Shown here piece after piece: positions 8,055 through 19,033 of a stretch of 38,680 nt of DNA (its first letter is position 1; every line of letters begins with the position of its first letter). The stretch covers positions 1 through 38,680 of the forward strand of contig JABEVD010000095.1 in NCBI GenBank assembly GCA_013044025.1, read 5' to 3'. A program made the position numbers and the translations under genes. The notes below the pieces were generated by a model that had not been told where the DNA came from, searched no databases, and was given only the letters and a program-made list of their open reading frames with translations. Source of the DNA: Burkholderiales bacterium (GTDB lineage: Bacteria; Pseudomonadota; Gammaproteobacteria; Burkholderiales; JABEVD01).

Positions 8055-9502
8055 CAGAATCCGGCTGACTGGATGGATTGCGCGCAGAGCGCCATCAGGG
8101 ACGAAGGTAGAATACCGAGCAGCAACATGGCCAGGCCGTTGACGCCGAGCAGGATGCGGCAATCCGAAGTACCCACGATCGGAGAATGATCCACGGGCGC
8201 GTCGAAATACATCAGTTTGACGATCCTGAGATAATAGAATGCGCCGATCAGGGAGAACATCACGGCGGCGATCACGATGCCGAGATGTCCTGCATTGAGC
8301 GCTGCCTGCAGCACGGAAAACTTGGCATAGAACCCGACAGTGGGCGGAATGCCCGCCATCGAGAACATCAGCAACAGCATGACGAAAGCATGCCATGGGC
8401 TCCTGGCATTGAGTCCGCGATAGTCGTCGAGATTGTCCGCTTCGAACCCTTCCCTGGAGAGCAGCATGATCATGCCGAAACCGCCCAGAGTCATCAAAGC
8501 ATAGATGAGCACATAGAACATCGCCGAGCTGTATCCGTTCACGGTTCCGCTCAGAATCCCGAGCAGCAGAAAGCCCATGTGGGAAATGGTTGAATAGGCG
8601 AGCATTCTCTTCAGGTTGGTCTGCGCGATCGCGGTGATGTTGCCAAGGCCCATGGAAAGCACGGAAAGGATCGCAAGCATCTGCGACCAGTCATGAACCA
8701 GGGGCTGCAATCCTCCCGCGAGGATCCTCAACACGAAAGCGAACGCGGCGAGCTTCGGGGCGGAGCCGATGAAGAGCGTGATCGCAGTGGGCGCGCCGTG
8801 ATAGACGTCCGGGATCCACATGTGAAAAGGAACCGCGCCGAGCTTGAAACCGAGTCCGGCCACCACGAACACCACGCCGAACACCAGCACATTGTTGTTC
8901 GCCTGACCGCTGCGAATGACTTCCAGGATGCGCGATACATCGAGGCTGCCGGTCGCGCCATACAGCATCGACATGCCATACAGGAGCAAGCCCGATGCGA
9001 GCGCGCCCAGCACGAAATACTTCATCGCAGCTTCGGTCGATATGGACGAATCGCGCTGCAGCGCCACCATCGCATACAGGCTGAGGGACATCAGTTCCAG
9101 ACCGAGATACAGGGTGAGGAAATTGCTCGCGGAAATCATCACCAGCATGCCGAGGGTGGTGAAAAGCGTGAGGGTGTAGAACTCCCCGCGGAAAAGCCCG
9201 CGCTTTTGCAGATAATCGCGGGAATAGCTGAGCAGGATCATCACGCTGAGAAAGGTGCCGACCTTGAGCACCGAAGTCATCATGTCGCTCACGTACATGC
9301 CGCTGAAGGTGTGGACCGGGCTCATGTGGGCAGTCATGATCGTGACGACCACTGAAATTGCGAGCGCCCCCTGCGTGAGCAGATAGGTCGTGAAACGCTT
9401 CGCATCCTCGATGAAGAGATCCACCACCAGGATGGCCGACAAGGCGCAGAGCAGGAAAATTTCTGGAAGCGCTGGAGTGAAATCAGGCACGGAAAAATTC
9501 AT
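8054..9502 (-). CDS. nuoN: NADH-quinone oxidoreductase subunit N
   Basis: NuoN is one of three antiporter-like membrane subunits that pump protons in complex I. The 482-residue protein is almost entirely hydrophobic, with roughly 14 predicted helices. It holds the antiporter core ([21 protein letters not shown] and [14 protein letters not shown]), including the conserved lysines of proton channels. Start ATG at 9502 has AGGGA upstream; it begins 13 bases after nuoM. Its stop is fused to the NUDIX start (TGATG), so the nuo reading chain continues past the last complex I gene. Confidence 0.98.
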   Translation of the reverse strand: MNFSVPDFTPALPEIFLLCALSAILVVDLFIEDAKRFTTYLLTQGALAISVVVTIMTAHMSPVHTFSGMYVSDMMTSVLKVGTFLSVMILLSYSRDYLQKRGLFRGEFYTLTLFTTLGMLVMISASNFLTLYLGLELMSLSLYAMVALQRDSSISTEAAMKYFVLGALASGLLLYGMSMLYGATGSLDVSRILEVIRSGQANNNVLVFGVVFVVAGLGFKLGAVPFHMWIPDVYHGAPTAITLFIGSAPKLAAFAFVLRILAGGLQPLVHDWSQMLAILSVLSMGLGNITAIAQTNLKRMLAYSTISHMGFLLLGILSGTVNGYSSAMFYVLIYALMTLGGFGMIMLLSREGFEADNLDDYRGLNARSPWHAFVMLLLMFSMAGIPPTVGFYAKFSVLQAALNAGHLGIVIAAVMFSLIGAFYYLRIVKLMYFDAPVDHSPIVGTSDCRILLGVNGLAMLLLGILPSSLMALCAQSIQSAGF

Positions 9503-9515
9503 TCGATGTCCCTAT

Positions 9516-10997
9516 TTACAATTTGCTGTGGGCGACATGCGCGAGCAGATCGCTCACCGAAGCATGCATGAGTTCGCTGACCGGAAGAGGATAAAGCCCC
9601 ATGCCGAGTACGCCGATGGCGAGAATCGCCAGGAACAGGAACTCCCTTCCCGAAATGTCGGCGAGTTCAGCGACATGAGAATTCGCGATGGCACCGAAAA
9701 TCACCCGCTTGAACATCCAAAGGGTGTATGCGGCGCCGAAAACCAGGGTGGTGGCAGCGCCGAAGGCGAGCCAGAAATTGGCCTTCATCGCACCCAGGAT
9801 CACCATGAACTCGCCGGCGAATCCGCTGGTTCCGGGAAGCCCGGAATTGGCCATGGCGAACAGCATGAAGAAGGCTGCGAACATCGGCATCTTGTTCGCC
9901 ACCCCACCGTAGTCGGAGATCTTCCTGCTATGCATCCTGTCGTAGAGCACGCCCACGCACAGGAACATCGCCCCTGAAACCAGACCATGCGAAATCATCT
10001 GCACGATCGCGCCTTCGGTGCCGATGGAATTGAAGATGAAGATGCCGAGCGTGACGAATCCCATGTGCGAAATCGAGGAATACGCGATCAGCTTCTTCAT
10101 GTCGGTCTGCACCAGAGCGACCAGGCCGATGTAGATCACCGCAATGAGCGACAGGGTGATCATGAAGCCCGAAAGCGCATGGCTCGCATCCGGCGCGATC
10201 GGCAGCGAGAATCTCAGGAAACCGTAAGCGCCCACTTTCAGCATGATCGCTGCGAGCACCACCGAGCCACCCGTCGGCGCTTCGACGTGCGCATCGGGCA
10301 GCCAGGTATGCACCGGCCACATCGGCACCTTGACTGCGAAGGCGAGAAAGAAAGCGATGAAGATGAAAATCTGCGCGGTGATACCGATCGGCAGCCTGTA
10401 ATAATCGAGAATGTTGAAGCTTCCCGACTTGTTGTACAGATAGATCAAGGCGACCAGCATCAGAAGAGAGCCGAGCAACGTGTACAGGAAGAACTTGATC
10501 GCAGCATAAACCCGGTTCGGTCCGCCCCATACGCCGATGATGATGAACATCGGAATCAGCATGGCTTCCCAGAATACGTAGAAAAGCAATGCATCGAGCG
10601 CCATGAAAACGCCGTTGACGATGCCGGACATGATGAGGAAGGCGGCCATGTATTGTGCAACCTTGTTCTCGATCACTTTCCAGCCTGCGATCACAACCAG
10701 CGGGGTAGTGAAACAGTTGAGCAATACCAGCCAGAGCGAAATTCCGTCCAGGCCCAGATGATAATTGACATGGAAGCGCTCCACCCACGGAACCATCTCG
10801 GTGAACTGCATTCCTGCCGTGGAAGGGTTGAACTGGGTATAAAGCGGTATGGCGACCAGGAAACCCAGGATCGAACCGACCAGGGCGATCATCCTGGCCA
10901 TGTTCGCATTCCTGTCTCCTCCGGTCGCGAGCACGGCAAGGCCCGCCAGGATCGGCAGCCATATCACCACGGACAGTATCGGCATTCCTAAAATCAT
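9516..10997 (-). CDS. nuoM: NADH-quinone oxidoreductase subunit M
   Basis: NuoM is the second antiporter-like proton-pumping subunit. The 493-residue multi-helix protein has the family's VPMWPVHTWLPDAHVEAPTGG loop, the KLIAYSSISHMGFVTLG channel segment and a conserved glutamate in the early FYVFWEAMLIPMF helix. The ATG at 10997 has AGGA a few bases upstream; a second in-frame ATG five codons later is a less likely start. It lies between nuoL (20-base gap) and nuoN (13-base gap). Confidence 0.98.
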   Translation of the reverse strand: MILGMPILSVVIWLPILAGLAVLATGGDRNANMARMIALVGSILGFLVAIPLYTQFNPSTAGMQFTEMVPWVERFHVNYHLGLDGISLWLVLLNCFTTPLVVIAGWKVIENKVAQYMAAFLIMSGIVNGVFMALDALLFYVFWEAMLIPMFIIIGVWGGPNRVYAAIKFFLYTLLGSLLMLVALIYLYNKSGSFNILDYYRLPIGITAQIFIFIAFFLAFAVKVPMWPVHTWLPDAHVEAPTGGSVVLAAIMLKVGAYGFLRFSLPIAPDASHALSGFMITLSLIAVIYIGLVALVQTDMKKLIAYSSISHMGFVTLGIFIFNSIGTEGAIVQMISHGLVSGAMFLCVGVLYDRMHSRKISDYGGVANKMPMFAAFFMLFAMANSGLPGTSGFAGEFMVILGAMKANFWLAFGAATTLVFGAAYTLWMFKRVIFGAIANSHVAELADISGREFLFLAILAIGVLGMGLYPLPVSELMHASVSDLLAHVAHSKL

Positions 10998-11017
10998 ATC
11001 AATCCTATTTCAAAAGT

Positions 11018-13000
11018 TCACGGCTTGACGAACCAGGCGTTGAGAACCCCGCTTATGCTCAGCAGAACGAAAAGGCCGAAGATCATGGCGAAGGCATAGT
11101 GATAGACGTATCCCGACTGCAGTTCCCGCATCAGTCTGGAAAATCCGGCCACCACTCGAGCCGCACCGTTGACGAAAAATCCGTCGATCACCCTGACGTC
11201 TCCCTTGCTCCACAGGAAGTTGCCGATCTTCCTGGCGCCTCCTGCAAAAAAGAAATCGTTGAATTCGTCGCAGTAATACTTGTTTTCCAGCAACTTGTAG
11301 ATGAAGCCGAAGCGCTCGGCGATTTTCGCGGGAAGATCGGTTCTCACCATGTACAGGAACCATGCGGTCAGAATCCCGAGCAGCGAAAGAATCATCGGCA
11401 AGGTCAGCAGGTTGTGCAGCACGATGTCGAGCGAGGAAGCGCTGTGATATTCCTCCTTGAGGTGGCCGAGCACGTCATGCACTTCCGAAACCACGATCGC
11501 GCTGCCGAAATAATCCCCGAACAACAGCGGCTTGATGTAAAGCCAGCCGGCCAGCATGGAAGGAATCGCGAGCAGGATGAGCGGCAGCGTCACCGTCCAG
11601 GGAGACTCGTGAAGATGCGACTCGGTGTGATGATCCATCCTGGGCTTGCCGTGGAAAGTCATGAACAGCAGGCGGAAGGAATAGAAGGCGGTCACGAAAG
11701 CGCTCGTCACCACCGCGAAGTAGGCGAATCCCGCTCCCGGGAGCTGGCAGTCGCGCACCGCATCGATGATCATGTCTTTCGAGAAGAATCCGGAGAAAGG
11801 AGGAATTCCGCACAGGGCGACAGAGCCCACCACCACGCACCAGTAGGTGATCGGCATGTATTTTCTGAGCCCGCCCATCTTTCTCATGTCCTGCTCGTGG
11901 TGCATCGCGATGATCACGGAACCCGCGGCCAGGAACAGCAGCGCCTTGAAAAATGCGTGCGTCATGAGATGGAAGATCGCGCCTGCGTAGGCGGATGCGC
12001 CCAGCGCAGTCGTCATGTAGCCGAGCTGGGAAAGCGTCGAATAGGCGATCACCCGCTTGATGTCGTTCTGTACCATGCCGAGGAAAGCCATGAACAGCGC
12101 CGTGATCGATCCGATCACCAGGATCACCGAAAGCGCGGTCTCGGAAAGCTCATAAAGCGGAGACATGCGCGCCACCATGAAAAGGCCGGCAGTCACCATG
12201 GTCGCTGCATGGATCAGCGCGGAAATCGGCGTCGGGCCTTCCATCGAATCGGGCAGCCAGACATGCAGGGGGAACTGCGCCGATTTTCCCATTGCGCCGA
12301 TGAAAAGAAAAATGCAGATCGCGGTCATCAGCAGCCATTGCGAACCCGGAATGATCTCGATGGTGTCCATGGTCATCGAAGGCGCCTTGGCGAACACGGA
12401 TTCATAATCGAGCGTGCCGAAATGCGCCATGATGAGCCCGATTCCCAGCAGGAAACCGAAGTCGCCCACGCGGTTCACCAGGAATGCCTTGAGGTTCGCA
12501 TAGATCGCGGTTGGCCTCGTGTACCAGAAACCGATCAGCAGGTAGGAGACGAGACCCACCGCTTCCCAGCCGAAAAAAAGCTGCAGGAAATTGTTCGACA
12601 TCACCAGCATCAGCATCGAGAAGGTGAAGAGCGAAATGTAGCTGAAAAAGCGCTGATAGCCGTCGTCGTCCTGCATGTAGCCGATGGTATAGATGTGCAC
12701 CATCAGCGAGACGAAAGTGACCACCAGCATCATCAGCACGGTCAGCCGGTCGATGAGGAATCCGATCTCGAAACGCACGTCTCCGGAAGTGAGCCAGGTA
12801 TAGACCGCACCGTTGAAATTGTGACCGGCCATCACGTCCTGAAAGATCAGGATCGAGCACAGAAAGGCCACCGCCACGCCGAGGATGGTGATGGAGTGCG
12901 ATGCCGTCCTGCCGATTTTTCTGCCGAAAAGCCCGGTGATCACGGCGCCGAAAAGCGGAGCCATCGGCACCAGCAGATACAGTTTTTGCATATCGGTCAT
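11018..13000 (-). CDS. nuoL: NADH-quinone oxidoreductase subunit L
   Basis: NuoL is the distal proton-pumping subunit and carries the long lateral amphipathic helix that clamps the membrane arm. The 660-residue protein has an antiporter core with FFGWEAVGLVSYLLIGFW, the loop SAQFPLHVWLPDSMEGPTP, HAATMVTAG, and KRVIAYSTLSQLGYM, then a C-terminal extension of about 150 residues ending in a final membrane helix. The C-terminal extension is expected for NuoL and sets it apart from NuoM and NuoN. AAAGGA precedes the ATG, which lies 2 bases after nuoK. Confidence 0.98.
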   Translation of the reverse strand: MTDMQKLYLLVPMAPLFGAVITGLFGRKIGRTASHSITILGVAVAFLCSILIFQDVMAGHNFNGAVYTWLTSGDVRFEIGFLIDRLTVLMMLVVTFVSLMVHIYTIGYMQDDDGYQRFFSYISLFTFSMLMLVMSNNFLQLFFGWEAVGLVSYLLIGFWYTRPTAIYANLKAFLVNRVGDFGFLLGIGLIMAHFGTLDYESVFAKAPSMTMDTIEIIPGSQWLLMTAICIFLFIGAMGKSAQFPLHVWLPDSMEGPTPISALIHAATMVTAGLFMVARMSPLYELSETALSVILVIGSITALFMAFLGMVQNDIKRVIAYSTLSQLGYMTTALGASAYAGAIFHLMTHAFFKALLFLAAGSVIIAMHHEQDMRKMGGLRKYMPITYWCVVVGSVALCGIPPFSGFFSKDMIIDAVRDCQLPGAGFAYFAVVTSAFVTAFYSFRLLFMTFHGKPRMDHHTESHLHESPWTVTLPLILLAIPSMLAGWLYIKPLLFGDYFGSAIVVSEVHDVLGHLKEEYHSASSLDIVLHNLLTLPMILSLLGILTAWFLYMVRTDLPAKIAERFGFIYKLLENKYYCDEFNDFFFAGGARKIGNFLWSKGDVRVIDGFFVNGAARVVAGFSRLMRELQSGYVYHYAFAMIFGLFVLLSISGVLNAWFVKP

Positions 13001-13002
13001 GC

Positions 13003-13308
13003 TTATCCTTTAAGGCTGTCGATTTCGTCCACGTTCACCGTTCCACGATTGCGGAACAGCACCACCAGAATGGCGAGCCCGATGGCGGATTCGGCTGCTG
13101 CGACGGTCAGAATGAAGAACACGATGATCTGCCCCGCCGTATCGCCGAGATAGCGGGAAAAGGCGATGAAGTTCATGTTGACGGCGAGCAGCATCAGCTC
13201 GATCGCCATCAGGATGATGATCAGGTTCTTCCTGTTGAGGATAATGCCGACGATCCCGATTGCGAACAGAATCGCGCCCAGCACCAGATAATGCGATAGT
13301 GACAACAC
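13003..13308 (-). CDS. nuoK: NADH-quinone oxidoreductase subunit K
   Basis: NuoK is a small membrane subunit (101 residues, three helices) homologous to MrpC. Two glutamates within its membrane helices, here in IELMLLAVN and in the later [10 protein letters not shown] segment, form part of the proton path. The start is GTG at 13308 with AGGGGG seven bases upstream, in the gap after the nuoJ stop. The gene directly precedes nuoL with a 2-base gap. Confidence 0.97.
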   Translation of the reverse strand: MLSLSHYLVLGAILFAIGIVGIILNRKNLIIILMAIELMLLAVNMNFIAFSRYLGDTAGQIIVFFILTVAAAESAIGLAILVVLFRNRGTVNVDEIDSLKG

Positions 13309-13324
13309 CCGAATTCCCCCTTAC

Positions 13325-13933
13325 TTAACGTTCGGCTCGCTTGGCCGGTCTGATGTCGACGAGGCGGACCCTTTCCGACCTCTTCACTGCGACCTGCCAG
13401 GCTGCATCCTGCGACTTGGTTCCCTTGCGGCGGCGCAAGGTGAGCGCAATCGCGGCTACGATCGATACCAGCAGCACGACCGCTGCAATTTCGAACGGAT
13501 AGACATATTGCGTATACAGCAGGGTGCCGATTTCACCGGTGTTGCTGTATCCGGCAGGATGCGCCTCGGGGGCGATCATGCCGGCGAGTCCGAAGCGCTC
13601 GCTGCCGAGGACGATCCACATCTCGACCACCATGATGGAAGCGAGCAAGGCACCGAAGGGAAGCCAAGCCCAGATTCCTTCCCGGATCTTCAGCAGGTTG
13701 ATCTCCAGCATCATCACCACGAACAGGAACAGCACCATGACCGCGCCCACATACACGAGCACCAGCACGATGGCGAGAAACTCCGCTTCGAGAAGAAGCC
13801 ACAGCCCCGCCGCTGTGAAGAAGGCCAGCACCAGAAAAAGCGCCGCATGGACCGGATTCCTCACCGTGATCACGGCAAGGGAGGAAAGCACCAGCACGGC
13901 AGCGAAGAAATAGAAAACCAGTGTCTCGATCAT
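13325..13933 (-). CDS. nuoJ: NADH-quinone oxidoreductase subunit J
   Basis: NuoJ is a five-helix membrane subunit next to NuoA and NuoK, with a mobile third helix that couples quinone chemistry to pumping. The 202-residue protein has the family core NPVHAALFLVLAFFTAAGLWLLL and LVYVGAVMVLFLFVVMML. The last roughly 35 residues are basic and soluble, a modest cytoplasmic tail. It begins 9 bases after nuoI. Confidence 0.97.
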   Translation of the reverse strand: MIETLVFYFFAAVLVLSSLAVITVRNPVHAALFLVLAFFTAAGLWLLLEAEFLAIVLVLVYVGAVMVLFLFVVMMLEINLLKIREGIWAWLPFGALLASIMVVEMWIVLGSERFGLAGMIAPEAHPAGYSNTGEIGTLLYTQYVYPFEIAAVVLLVSIVAAIALTLRRRKGTKSQDAAWQVAVKRSERVRLVDIRPAKRAER

Positions 13934-13942
13934 GTTTTCAAC

Positions 13943-14431
13943 CTAGCGGTAGCGCGCATCCTGCGCGCGGTCAGCTGCAATCTGCTCTTCGTTCTTGTCG
14001 CCGATGGCGAGCAGCATGGGTTTGGTGTAGAGCAGTTCGCTCCTCTTTTCTGCGTGATACTCGAAAATCCTGGTCTCCACGATCGAATCGACCGGGCAGG
14101 ATTCCTCACAGAATCCGCAGAAGATGCATTTGGACAGGTCGATGTCGTAGCGGGTGGTGCGACGGGTTCCATCCTCGCGCTGTTCCGAGTCGATGGTGAT
14201 CGCAAGCGCAGGACAGACCGCTTCGCAAAGCTTGCAGGCGATGCAGCGTTCCTCGCCGTTGGGATAGCGGCGCAATGCGTGCAGTCCCCTGAAGCGGTTC
14301 GACTGCGGCGTCTTCTCTTCCGGAAACTGCACCGTGATCTTGCGTGCGAAGAGATAGCGTCCCGTGAGGGCCATGCCCTGCACCAGCTCCAAGAGCAGGT
14401 AGGTTTTAAAAAAGTCCTTGATCCATTTCAT
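13943..14431 (-). CDS. nuoI: NADH-quinone oxidoreductase subunit I
   Basis: NuoI carries the two [4Fe-4S] clusters N6a and N6b that pass electrons from NuoG to NuoB. The 162-residue protein shows two ferredoxin motifs, [12 protein letters not shown] and [12 protein letters not shown], with all eight cysteines present. An N-terminal amphipathic segment anchors it to the membrane arm. It starts 13 bases after nuoH. Confidence 0.98.
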   Translation of the reverse strand: MKWIKDFFKTYLLLELVQGMALTGRYLFARKITVQFPEEKTPQSNRFRGLHALRRYPNGEERCIACKLCEAVCPALAITIDSEQREDGTRRTTRYDIDLSKCIFCGFCEESCPVDSIVETRIFEYHAEKRSELLYTKPMLLAIGDKNEEQIAADRAQDARYR

Positions 14432-14444
14432 CTCGATTTTCTCC

Positions 14445-15470
14445 TCACCACAGCCACAGCGGAGTCTGCATCCAGGCGCCGACGACGACGATCCAGACCA
14501 GCGTCACGGGAATGAATACCTTCCATCCAAGACGCATGATCTGGTCGTAGCGGTACCTCGGGAAGGTTGCGCGAATCCAGAGGAAAACGAAGAGCAGGAA
14601 AGCGATCTTGCCGAGCAGCCAGAAAATTCCGGGAATCCAGGTGAACGGCGCGATATTGACGGGAGGAAGCCAGCCGCCCAGGAACATCAGGGAACAAAGC
14701 GCGGACACCAGGATCATGTTGGCATATTCAGCCAGATAGAACACCGAGAAGGTCATGCCGGAATATTCCACATGGAAACCCGCCACGATTTCGGATTCGC
14801 CTTCGGCCACGTCGAATGGAGCGCGATTGGTTTCAGCCACCGCGGAAATCATGTACACGAGAAAAAGCGGAAACAGCGGGATGAAATACCAGTTCCAGAA
14901 ACCGCCTCCATGCTGTCCTTTCACGATCTCGCCGAGATTGAGGCTGCCCGCCACCATCAGCACGCCTACCAGCGCGAACCCCATCGCGATCTCGTAGGAG
15001 ACGATCTGCGCGGCGGAGCGGATCGCGCCGAGAAACGCATACTTGGAGTTCGACGCCCATCCGGAGACGATCACGCCATACACGCCCATCGAGGTGATGG
15101 CGAGAATGAAGAGCAGACCGGCATTGACATTCGCAAGCACGAGTTCGGGAGAAAAAGGAACCACCGCCCAGGCGACCAGCGCGGGGGCAATCGCAAGAAC
15201 CGGCGCCAGCAGGAAAAGGAACTTGTTCGATTCCTCCGGGATGATGATTTCCTTGAAAAGGATCTTCACCGCGTCCGCGATCGGTTGCAAAAGCCCGCGT
15301 GGACCCACCCGGTTCGGCCCGATCCGGACCTGGATGTAGCCGATCACCTTGCGCTCTGCGAGCGTGATGTAAGCGACCGTTCCAAGGATCGGCAGGACCA
15401 GCGCGACGATCTTCACCAGCGTCCAGACGACAGGCCATGCAGGACCGAGAAGTTGTTGAAAATATTCCAT
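14445..15470 (-). CDS. nuoH: NADH-quinone oxidoreductase subunit H
   Basis: NuoH is the eight-helix membrane subunit that forms most of the quinone chamber and links the two arms of complex I. The protein (341 residues from this ATG) has the family blocks [20 protein letters not shown], the glutamate-rich [20 protein letters not shown] loop and the C-terminal [17 protein letters not shown] one codon upstream (15473) gives an ATGA-like overlap with nuoG; the ATG at 15470 fuses to the nuoG stop as TGATG. A GGAG upstream serves either start. Confidence 0.98.
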   Translation of the reverse strand: MEYFQQLLGPAWPVVWTLVKIVALVLPILGTVAYITLAERKVIGYIQVRIGPNRVGPRGLLQPIADAVKILFKEIIIPEESNKFLFLLAPVLAIAPALVAWAVVPFSPELVLANVNAGLLFILAITSMGVYGVIVSGWASNSKYAFLGAIRSAAQIVSYEIAMGFALVGVLMVAGSLNLGEIVKGQHGGGFWNWYFIPLFPLFLVYMISAVAETNRAPFDVAEGESEIVAGFHVEYSGMTFSVFYLAEYANMILVSALCSLMFLGGWLPPVNIAPFTWIPGIFWLLGKIAFLLFVFLWIRATFPRYRYDQIMRLGWKVFIPVTLVWIVVVGAWMQTPLWLW

Positions 15471-17746
15471 CACAAACGCTCCACGATGATCTGCCCGAAC
15501 ATCGGACCGAGGTTAGAGGTCATTGAATGCCCTGCCGCGATCGCCACACAATCGTCCGAAAGTCCTTCGTCGAGACGCGCGTGGATGCTGACTTCGCCCT
15601 CTCCCTGCCTGACGAGGACGGGGGATCCGTCTTCGATCCCGAGCTTCGCGAGCAACTTCGCATTCATTGCGGCCGCGGGCGCTGCCGCCAGCGCGGCATT
15701 TTGCAGGGATGGCGCGCGGCGAACCAGCGAATCCGCCGAATAGATCGGAACGTGACTCACGCGCTGCAGTCCATGAACGGGTTCTGCTGCTGCGCAATCC
15801 CCATCCGGGGCGTTGCCAAGTCTGGAGGAAGAAAGGTCGATTTCATCGAGCACCTGCTTCGAATCCTCGTAATCGAATCCTGCCACGCCCATCATGTTGC
15901 CGAGCACCCTCAACACCTTCCAGCCAGGACGGGTATCCTGAAGGGGAGAGACTGCGCCGGCGAAGCTCTGCGCGCGCCCTTCCGCGTTCACGAAAGTGCC
16001 GGAAGTTTCGGTAAATGGAGCGATCGGCAGCATCACGTCCGCATATTCGCATGCCTTGTGCGAGAAGGAAGTGAAGGCCACGACCATTTCAGCCTTTTCC
16101 ATCGCGGCAAGCGCTGCCTGTGGATCGTTGCAATCGAGTTCCACCTCGGCATTCCAGAGCAGATAGGCGTGCCTCGGATCCTTCAGCATGGAAGCTGCAT
16201 CGAGGCCGGATTTTCCAGGCAGCGCGTTGGCAAGATATCCGCCCACGCTGTTCGCAGCTTCTCCGGTGAATCCGAATTTCGCGCCCAGTCTGGCTGCGAT
16301 CTTGGAAGCGAGAACATGGATCGCGGATGCGTCGGGATGATTCGTTGCAAGATTGCCGAGCAGGATTCCGACATTCTTTCCGGAAGCCAGGCTTTTCGCG
16401 ATATCCGCAGCGACTCCTTTTGAATCGGACGTATTCTCAAGCGCGGACAAAACACCGCCCAGCGTTTGGGCAATCCTGTCAGGTGAAGCGGCTGCGATGT
16501 GTTTCGCTGAAATCCGGTTCGCATCTTCGGAAGGATTGATGAAGGATACTTCCAGTCCCTTTTTCGCAGCCTGACGGATGCGGTTCGCCAGAAGCGGATG
16601 ATCGTTCCTCAGATGACTGCCCACCACGAGCAACCTGTCGAGTTGGGAGACTTCCGAAATCTTCATGCCGAGCCAGGGAGCACCCTCGCTCTTCACCCTG
16701 AAATCGGACCGTCTCAGACGAAAATCGATGTTTTCCGACCCGATTCCGCGCATCAGCTTCTGCAGCAGATGCAGTTCTTCCAGCGTGGAATGAGGCGTGG
16801 CAAGCGCGCCGATCGCGGCAGCGCCTTTCGCGGAGACAATGTCCTTCAGCCCGCGCGCGACATATTCGAGCGCGACCTTCCAGTCGACTTCACGCCATTC
16901 TCCGCCCTGCCTGATCATGGGCTTGGTCAGTCTTTCTGCGGAATTGAGGGCCTCGTAGGAGAAGCGGTCCTTGTCGGAAATCCAGCATTCGTTGATTTCC
17001 TCGTTCTCCACCGGCAGCACGCGCATCACCCGGTTGTTTCTCACCTGGATGGAAATGTTCGTGCCCAGGCTGCAATGCGGGCTCACCGAGCGGCGACGCG
17101 AAAGCTCCCAGTTCCTCGCCGAATAACGGAATGGCTTGCTGGTGAGCGCGCCCACCGGGCAAAGATCGATCATGTTTCCGGACAGCTCCGAATCCACGGT
17201 CCTGGAAACGAAAGGCATGATCTCGGAATGCTCGCCGCGTCCTCCCATGCCGAGTTCCATGATTCCGGCGATTTCCTGACCGAAACGCACGCAGCGGGTG
17301 CAATGGATGCAGCGTGTCATGTCGGTGGAAATGAGCGACCCAAGATTCTTGTTGGAAACCACCCTCTTTTCTTCTTCGAAGCGGGATTCCACCCCGCCAT
17401 AGCCAACCGAGAGATCCTGAAGCTGGCATTCGCCGCCCTGATCGCAGATCGGGCAATCCAGAGGATGGTTGATGAGCAGGAATTCCATGACCGCCTTCTG
17501 CGCCTGGACAGCAAGCTGGGAATGGGTTTTCACCTTCATTCCGGCGGCCACCGGCGTCGCGCAGGCGGGAAGGGGTTTGGGCGCCTTCTCCACCTCGACG
17601 AGGCACATGCGGCAATTCGCGGCGATCGAAAGCTTCTTGTGGTAGCAAAAATGCGGCACGTAGACGCCGACCTTGCCGGCGGCATCCATGATCGTGCTGC
17701 CCTGGGGCACGCTGACCGGTTTTCCGTCTATTTCGATTTCAAGCAT
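15470..17746 (-). CDS. nuoG: NADH-quinone oxidoreductase subunit G
   Basis: NuoG is the large peripheral-arm subunit carrying clusters N1b, N4 and N5. The 758-residue protein has the [2Fe-2S] ligands C34, C45, C48 and C62, the N5 motif [14 protein letters not shown] (H94, C98, C101, C107) and the N4 set C146, C149, C152 and C196, followed by a molybdopterin-oxidoreductase-like domain. The four-cysteine N7 site found in E. coli and Thermus is incomplete here: around residue 225 the segment reads PHCSLGTNI, with Ser/His and Thr at expected ligand positions. It overlaps or touches nuoH and starts 10 bases after nuoF. Confidence 0.98.
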   Translation of the reverse strand: MLEIEIDGKPVSVPQGSTIMDAAGKVGVYVPHFCYHKKLSIAANCRMCLVEVEKAPKPLPACATPVAAGMKVKTHSQLAVQAQKAVMEFLLINHPLDCPICDQGGECQLQDLSVGYGGVESRFEEEKRVVSNKNLGSLISTDMTRCIHCTRCVRFGQEIAGIMELGMGGRGEHSEIMPFVSRTVDSELSGNMIDLCPVGALTSKPFRYSARNWELSRRRSVSPHCSLGTNISIQVRNNRVMRVLPVENEEINECWISDKDRFSYEALNSAERLTKPMIRQGGEWREVDWKVALEYVARGLKDIVSAKGAAAIGALATPHSTLEELHLLQKLMRGIGSENIDFRLRRSDFRVKSEGAPWLGMKISEVSQLDRLLVVGSHLRNDHPLLANRIRQAAKKGLEVSFINPSEDANRISAKHIAAASPDRIAQTLGGVLSALENTSDSKGVAADIAKSLASGKNVGILLGNLATNHPDASAIHVLASKIAARLGAKFGFTGEAANSVGGYLANALPGKSGLDAASMLKDPRHAYLLWNAEVELDCNDPQAALAAMEKAEMVVAFTSFSHKACEYADVMLPIAPFTETSGTFVNAEGRAQSFAGAVSPLQDTRPGWKVLRVLGNMMGVAGFDYEDSKQVLDEIDLSSSRLGNAPDGDCAAAEPVHGLQRVSHVPIYSADSLVRRAPSLQNAALAAAPAAAMNAKLLAKLGIEDGSPVLVRQGEGEVSIHARLDEGLSDDCVAIAAGHSMTSNLGPMFGQIIVERL

Positions 17747-17756
17747 ATCTTACCGT

Positions 17757-19031
17757 TCAAGAAGAAGCGGGGACCATGCATTTCATATGGTCGATGTGGT
17801 ACTGGAATTCATCGCGAAAGGTCTTCACGAAGCTCCTCACCGGCATCGCTGCTGCATCTCCGAGCGCGCAGATGGTGCGGCCCTGGATGTTGTCGGACAG
17901 GTTGAGCAGAAGATCGAGATCCTCGTTCCTGCCCTTCCCGGACTCGATCCTGTCGATCATGCGGTGCATCCAGCCGGTCCCCTCGCGGCAAGGGGTGCAT
18001 TGTCCGCAGGATTCCTCGTAGTAGAAATAGGCGAGGCGCTGCAATGCTTTGACCATACAGACCGTCTCGTCCATGATGATCACGGCGCCCGATCCGAGAT
18101 AGGATCCCGCTTTCGCGATCGAATCGTAATCCATGTCGAGTTCCATCATCACTTCGCCTGTCAGGACCGGCATCGAAGATCCACCGGGAATGCAGGCTTT
18201 GAGCTTCCTTCCGCCGCGCATTCCGCCGGCCATTTCCAGCAGTTTCGCGAAAGGCGTGCCGAGCGACACTTCGTAATTGCCGGGGCGATTGACATGACCT
18301 GAAACGGAGAAGATCTTGGTCCCGCCGTTGTTGGGCTTGCCCAATGCCTGATATTTTTCTCCGCCGTTCAGGATGATCCAGGGAACCGATGCGAAAGTCT
18401 CGGTATTGTTGATGGTGGTGGGCTTGCCATAGAGGCCGAAGCTCGCAGGAAAGGGAGGCTTGAAGCGCGGCTGCCCCTTCTTACCCTCGATCGATTCGAG
18501 CAGCGCGGTTTCCTCGCCGCAGATGTAGGCGCCGTATCCGTGATGATTGTGAAGCTGGAAGGAAAACCCGGACCCCAGGATGTTGTTCCCGAGATAGCCC
18601 GCGGCTCTTGCCTCGTCGATGGCTTCTTCAGCACGCTCGTAGACTTCCCAGATCTCGCCGTGGATGTAGTTGTATCCAACCGGAATGCCCATGGCATAGG
18701 CGGCGATGATCATTCCCTCGATCAGCATGTGCGGGTTGTAGCGCATGATGTCGCGGTCCTTGAACGTGCCGGGTTCGCCCTCGTCGGTATTGCAGACGAG
18801 ATATTTGGCACCGGTATAGTTCTTCGGCATGAAGCTCCACTTGAGGCCGGTCGGGAATCCTGCGCCCCCGCGGCCGCGCAATGCGGATTTCTTGACTTCG
18901 TCGATCACCTGCTCCGGCGTCATCTTCTCGTCGAAGATTTTCCTGAGCGCGGCATATCCGCCGCGCTTTTCGTAATCCGCGAGACGCCAGGTCCTGTCTC
19001 CGTCCAGTCCCTTGAGGAGTATCTGTTCCAT
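17757..19031 (-). CDS. nuoF: NADH-quinone oxidoreductase subunit F
   Basis: NuoF binds NADH and FMN and holds cluster N3, the entry point for electrons. The 424-residue protein contains the glycine-rich [10 protein letters not shown] (about 53-62), the FMN-binding [15 protein letters not shown] block, and the N3 ligands C342, C345, C348 ([14 protein letters not shown]) and C388. It lies 2 bases after nuoE and 10 bases before nuoG. The NADH dehydrogenase module (E, F, G) is therefore contiguous. Confidence 0.98.
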   Translation of the reverse strand: MEQILLKGLDGDRTWRLADYEKRGGYAALRKIFDEKMTPEQVIDEVKKSALRGRGGAGFPTGLKWSFMPKNYTGAKYLVCNTDEGEPGTFKDRDIMRYNPHMLIEGMIIAAYAMGIPVGYNYIHGEIWEVYERAEEAIDEARAAGYLGNNILGSGFSFQLHNHHGYGAYICGEETALLESIEGKKGQPRFKPPFPASFGLYGKPTTINNTETFASVPWIILNGGEKYQALGKPNNGGTKIFSVSGHVNRPGNYEVSLGTPFAKLLEMAGGMRGGRKLKACIPGGSSMPVLTGEVMMELDMDYDSIAKAGSYLGSGAVIIMDETVCMVKALQRLAYFYYEESCGQCTPCREGTGWMHRMIDRIESGKGRNEDLDLLLNLSDNIQGRTICALGDAAAMPVRSFVKTFRDEFQYHIDHMKCMVPASS

Positions 19032-19033
19032 AG

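Noticed and set aside
11099-13153. 684-codon ORF antisense to nuoL and nuoK
   Set aside because: Composition is extremely charged and His-rich, with no domains, and it lies opposite intact nuoL.
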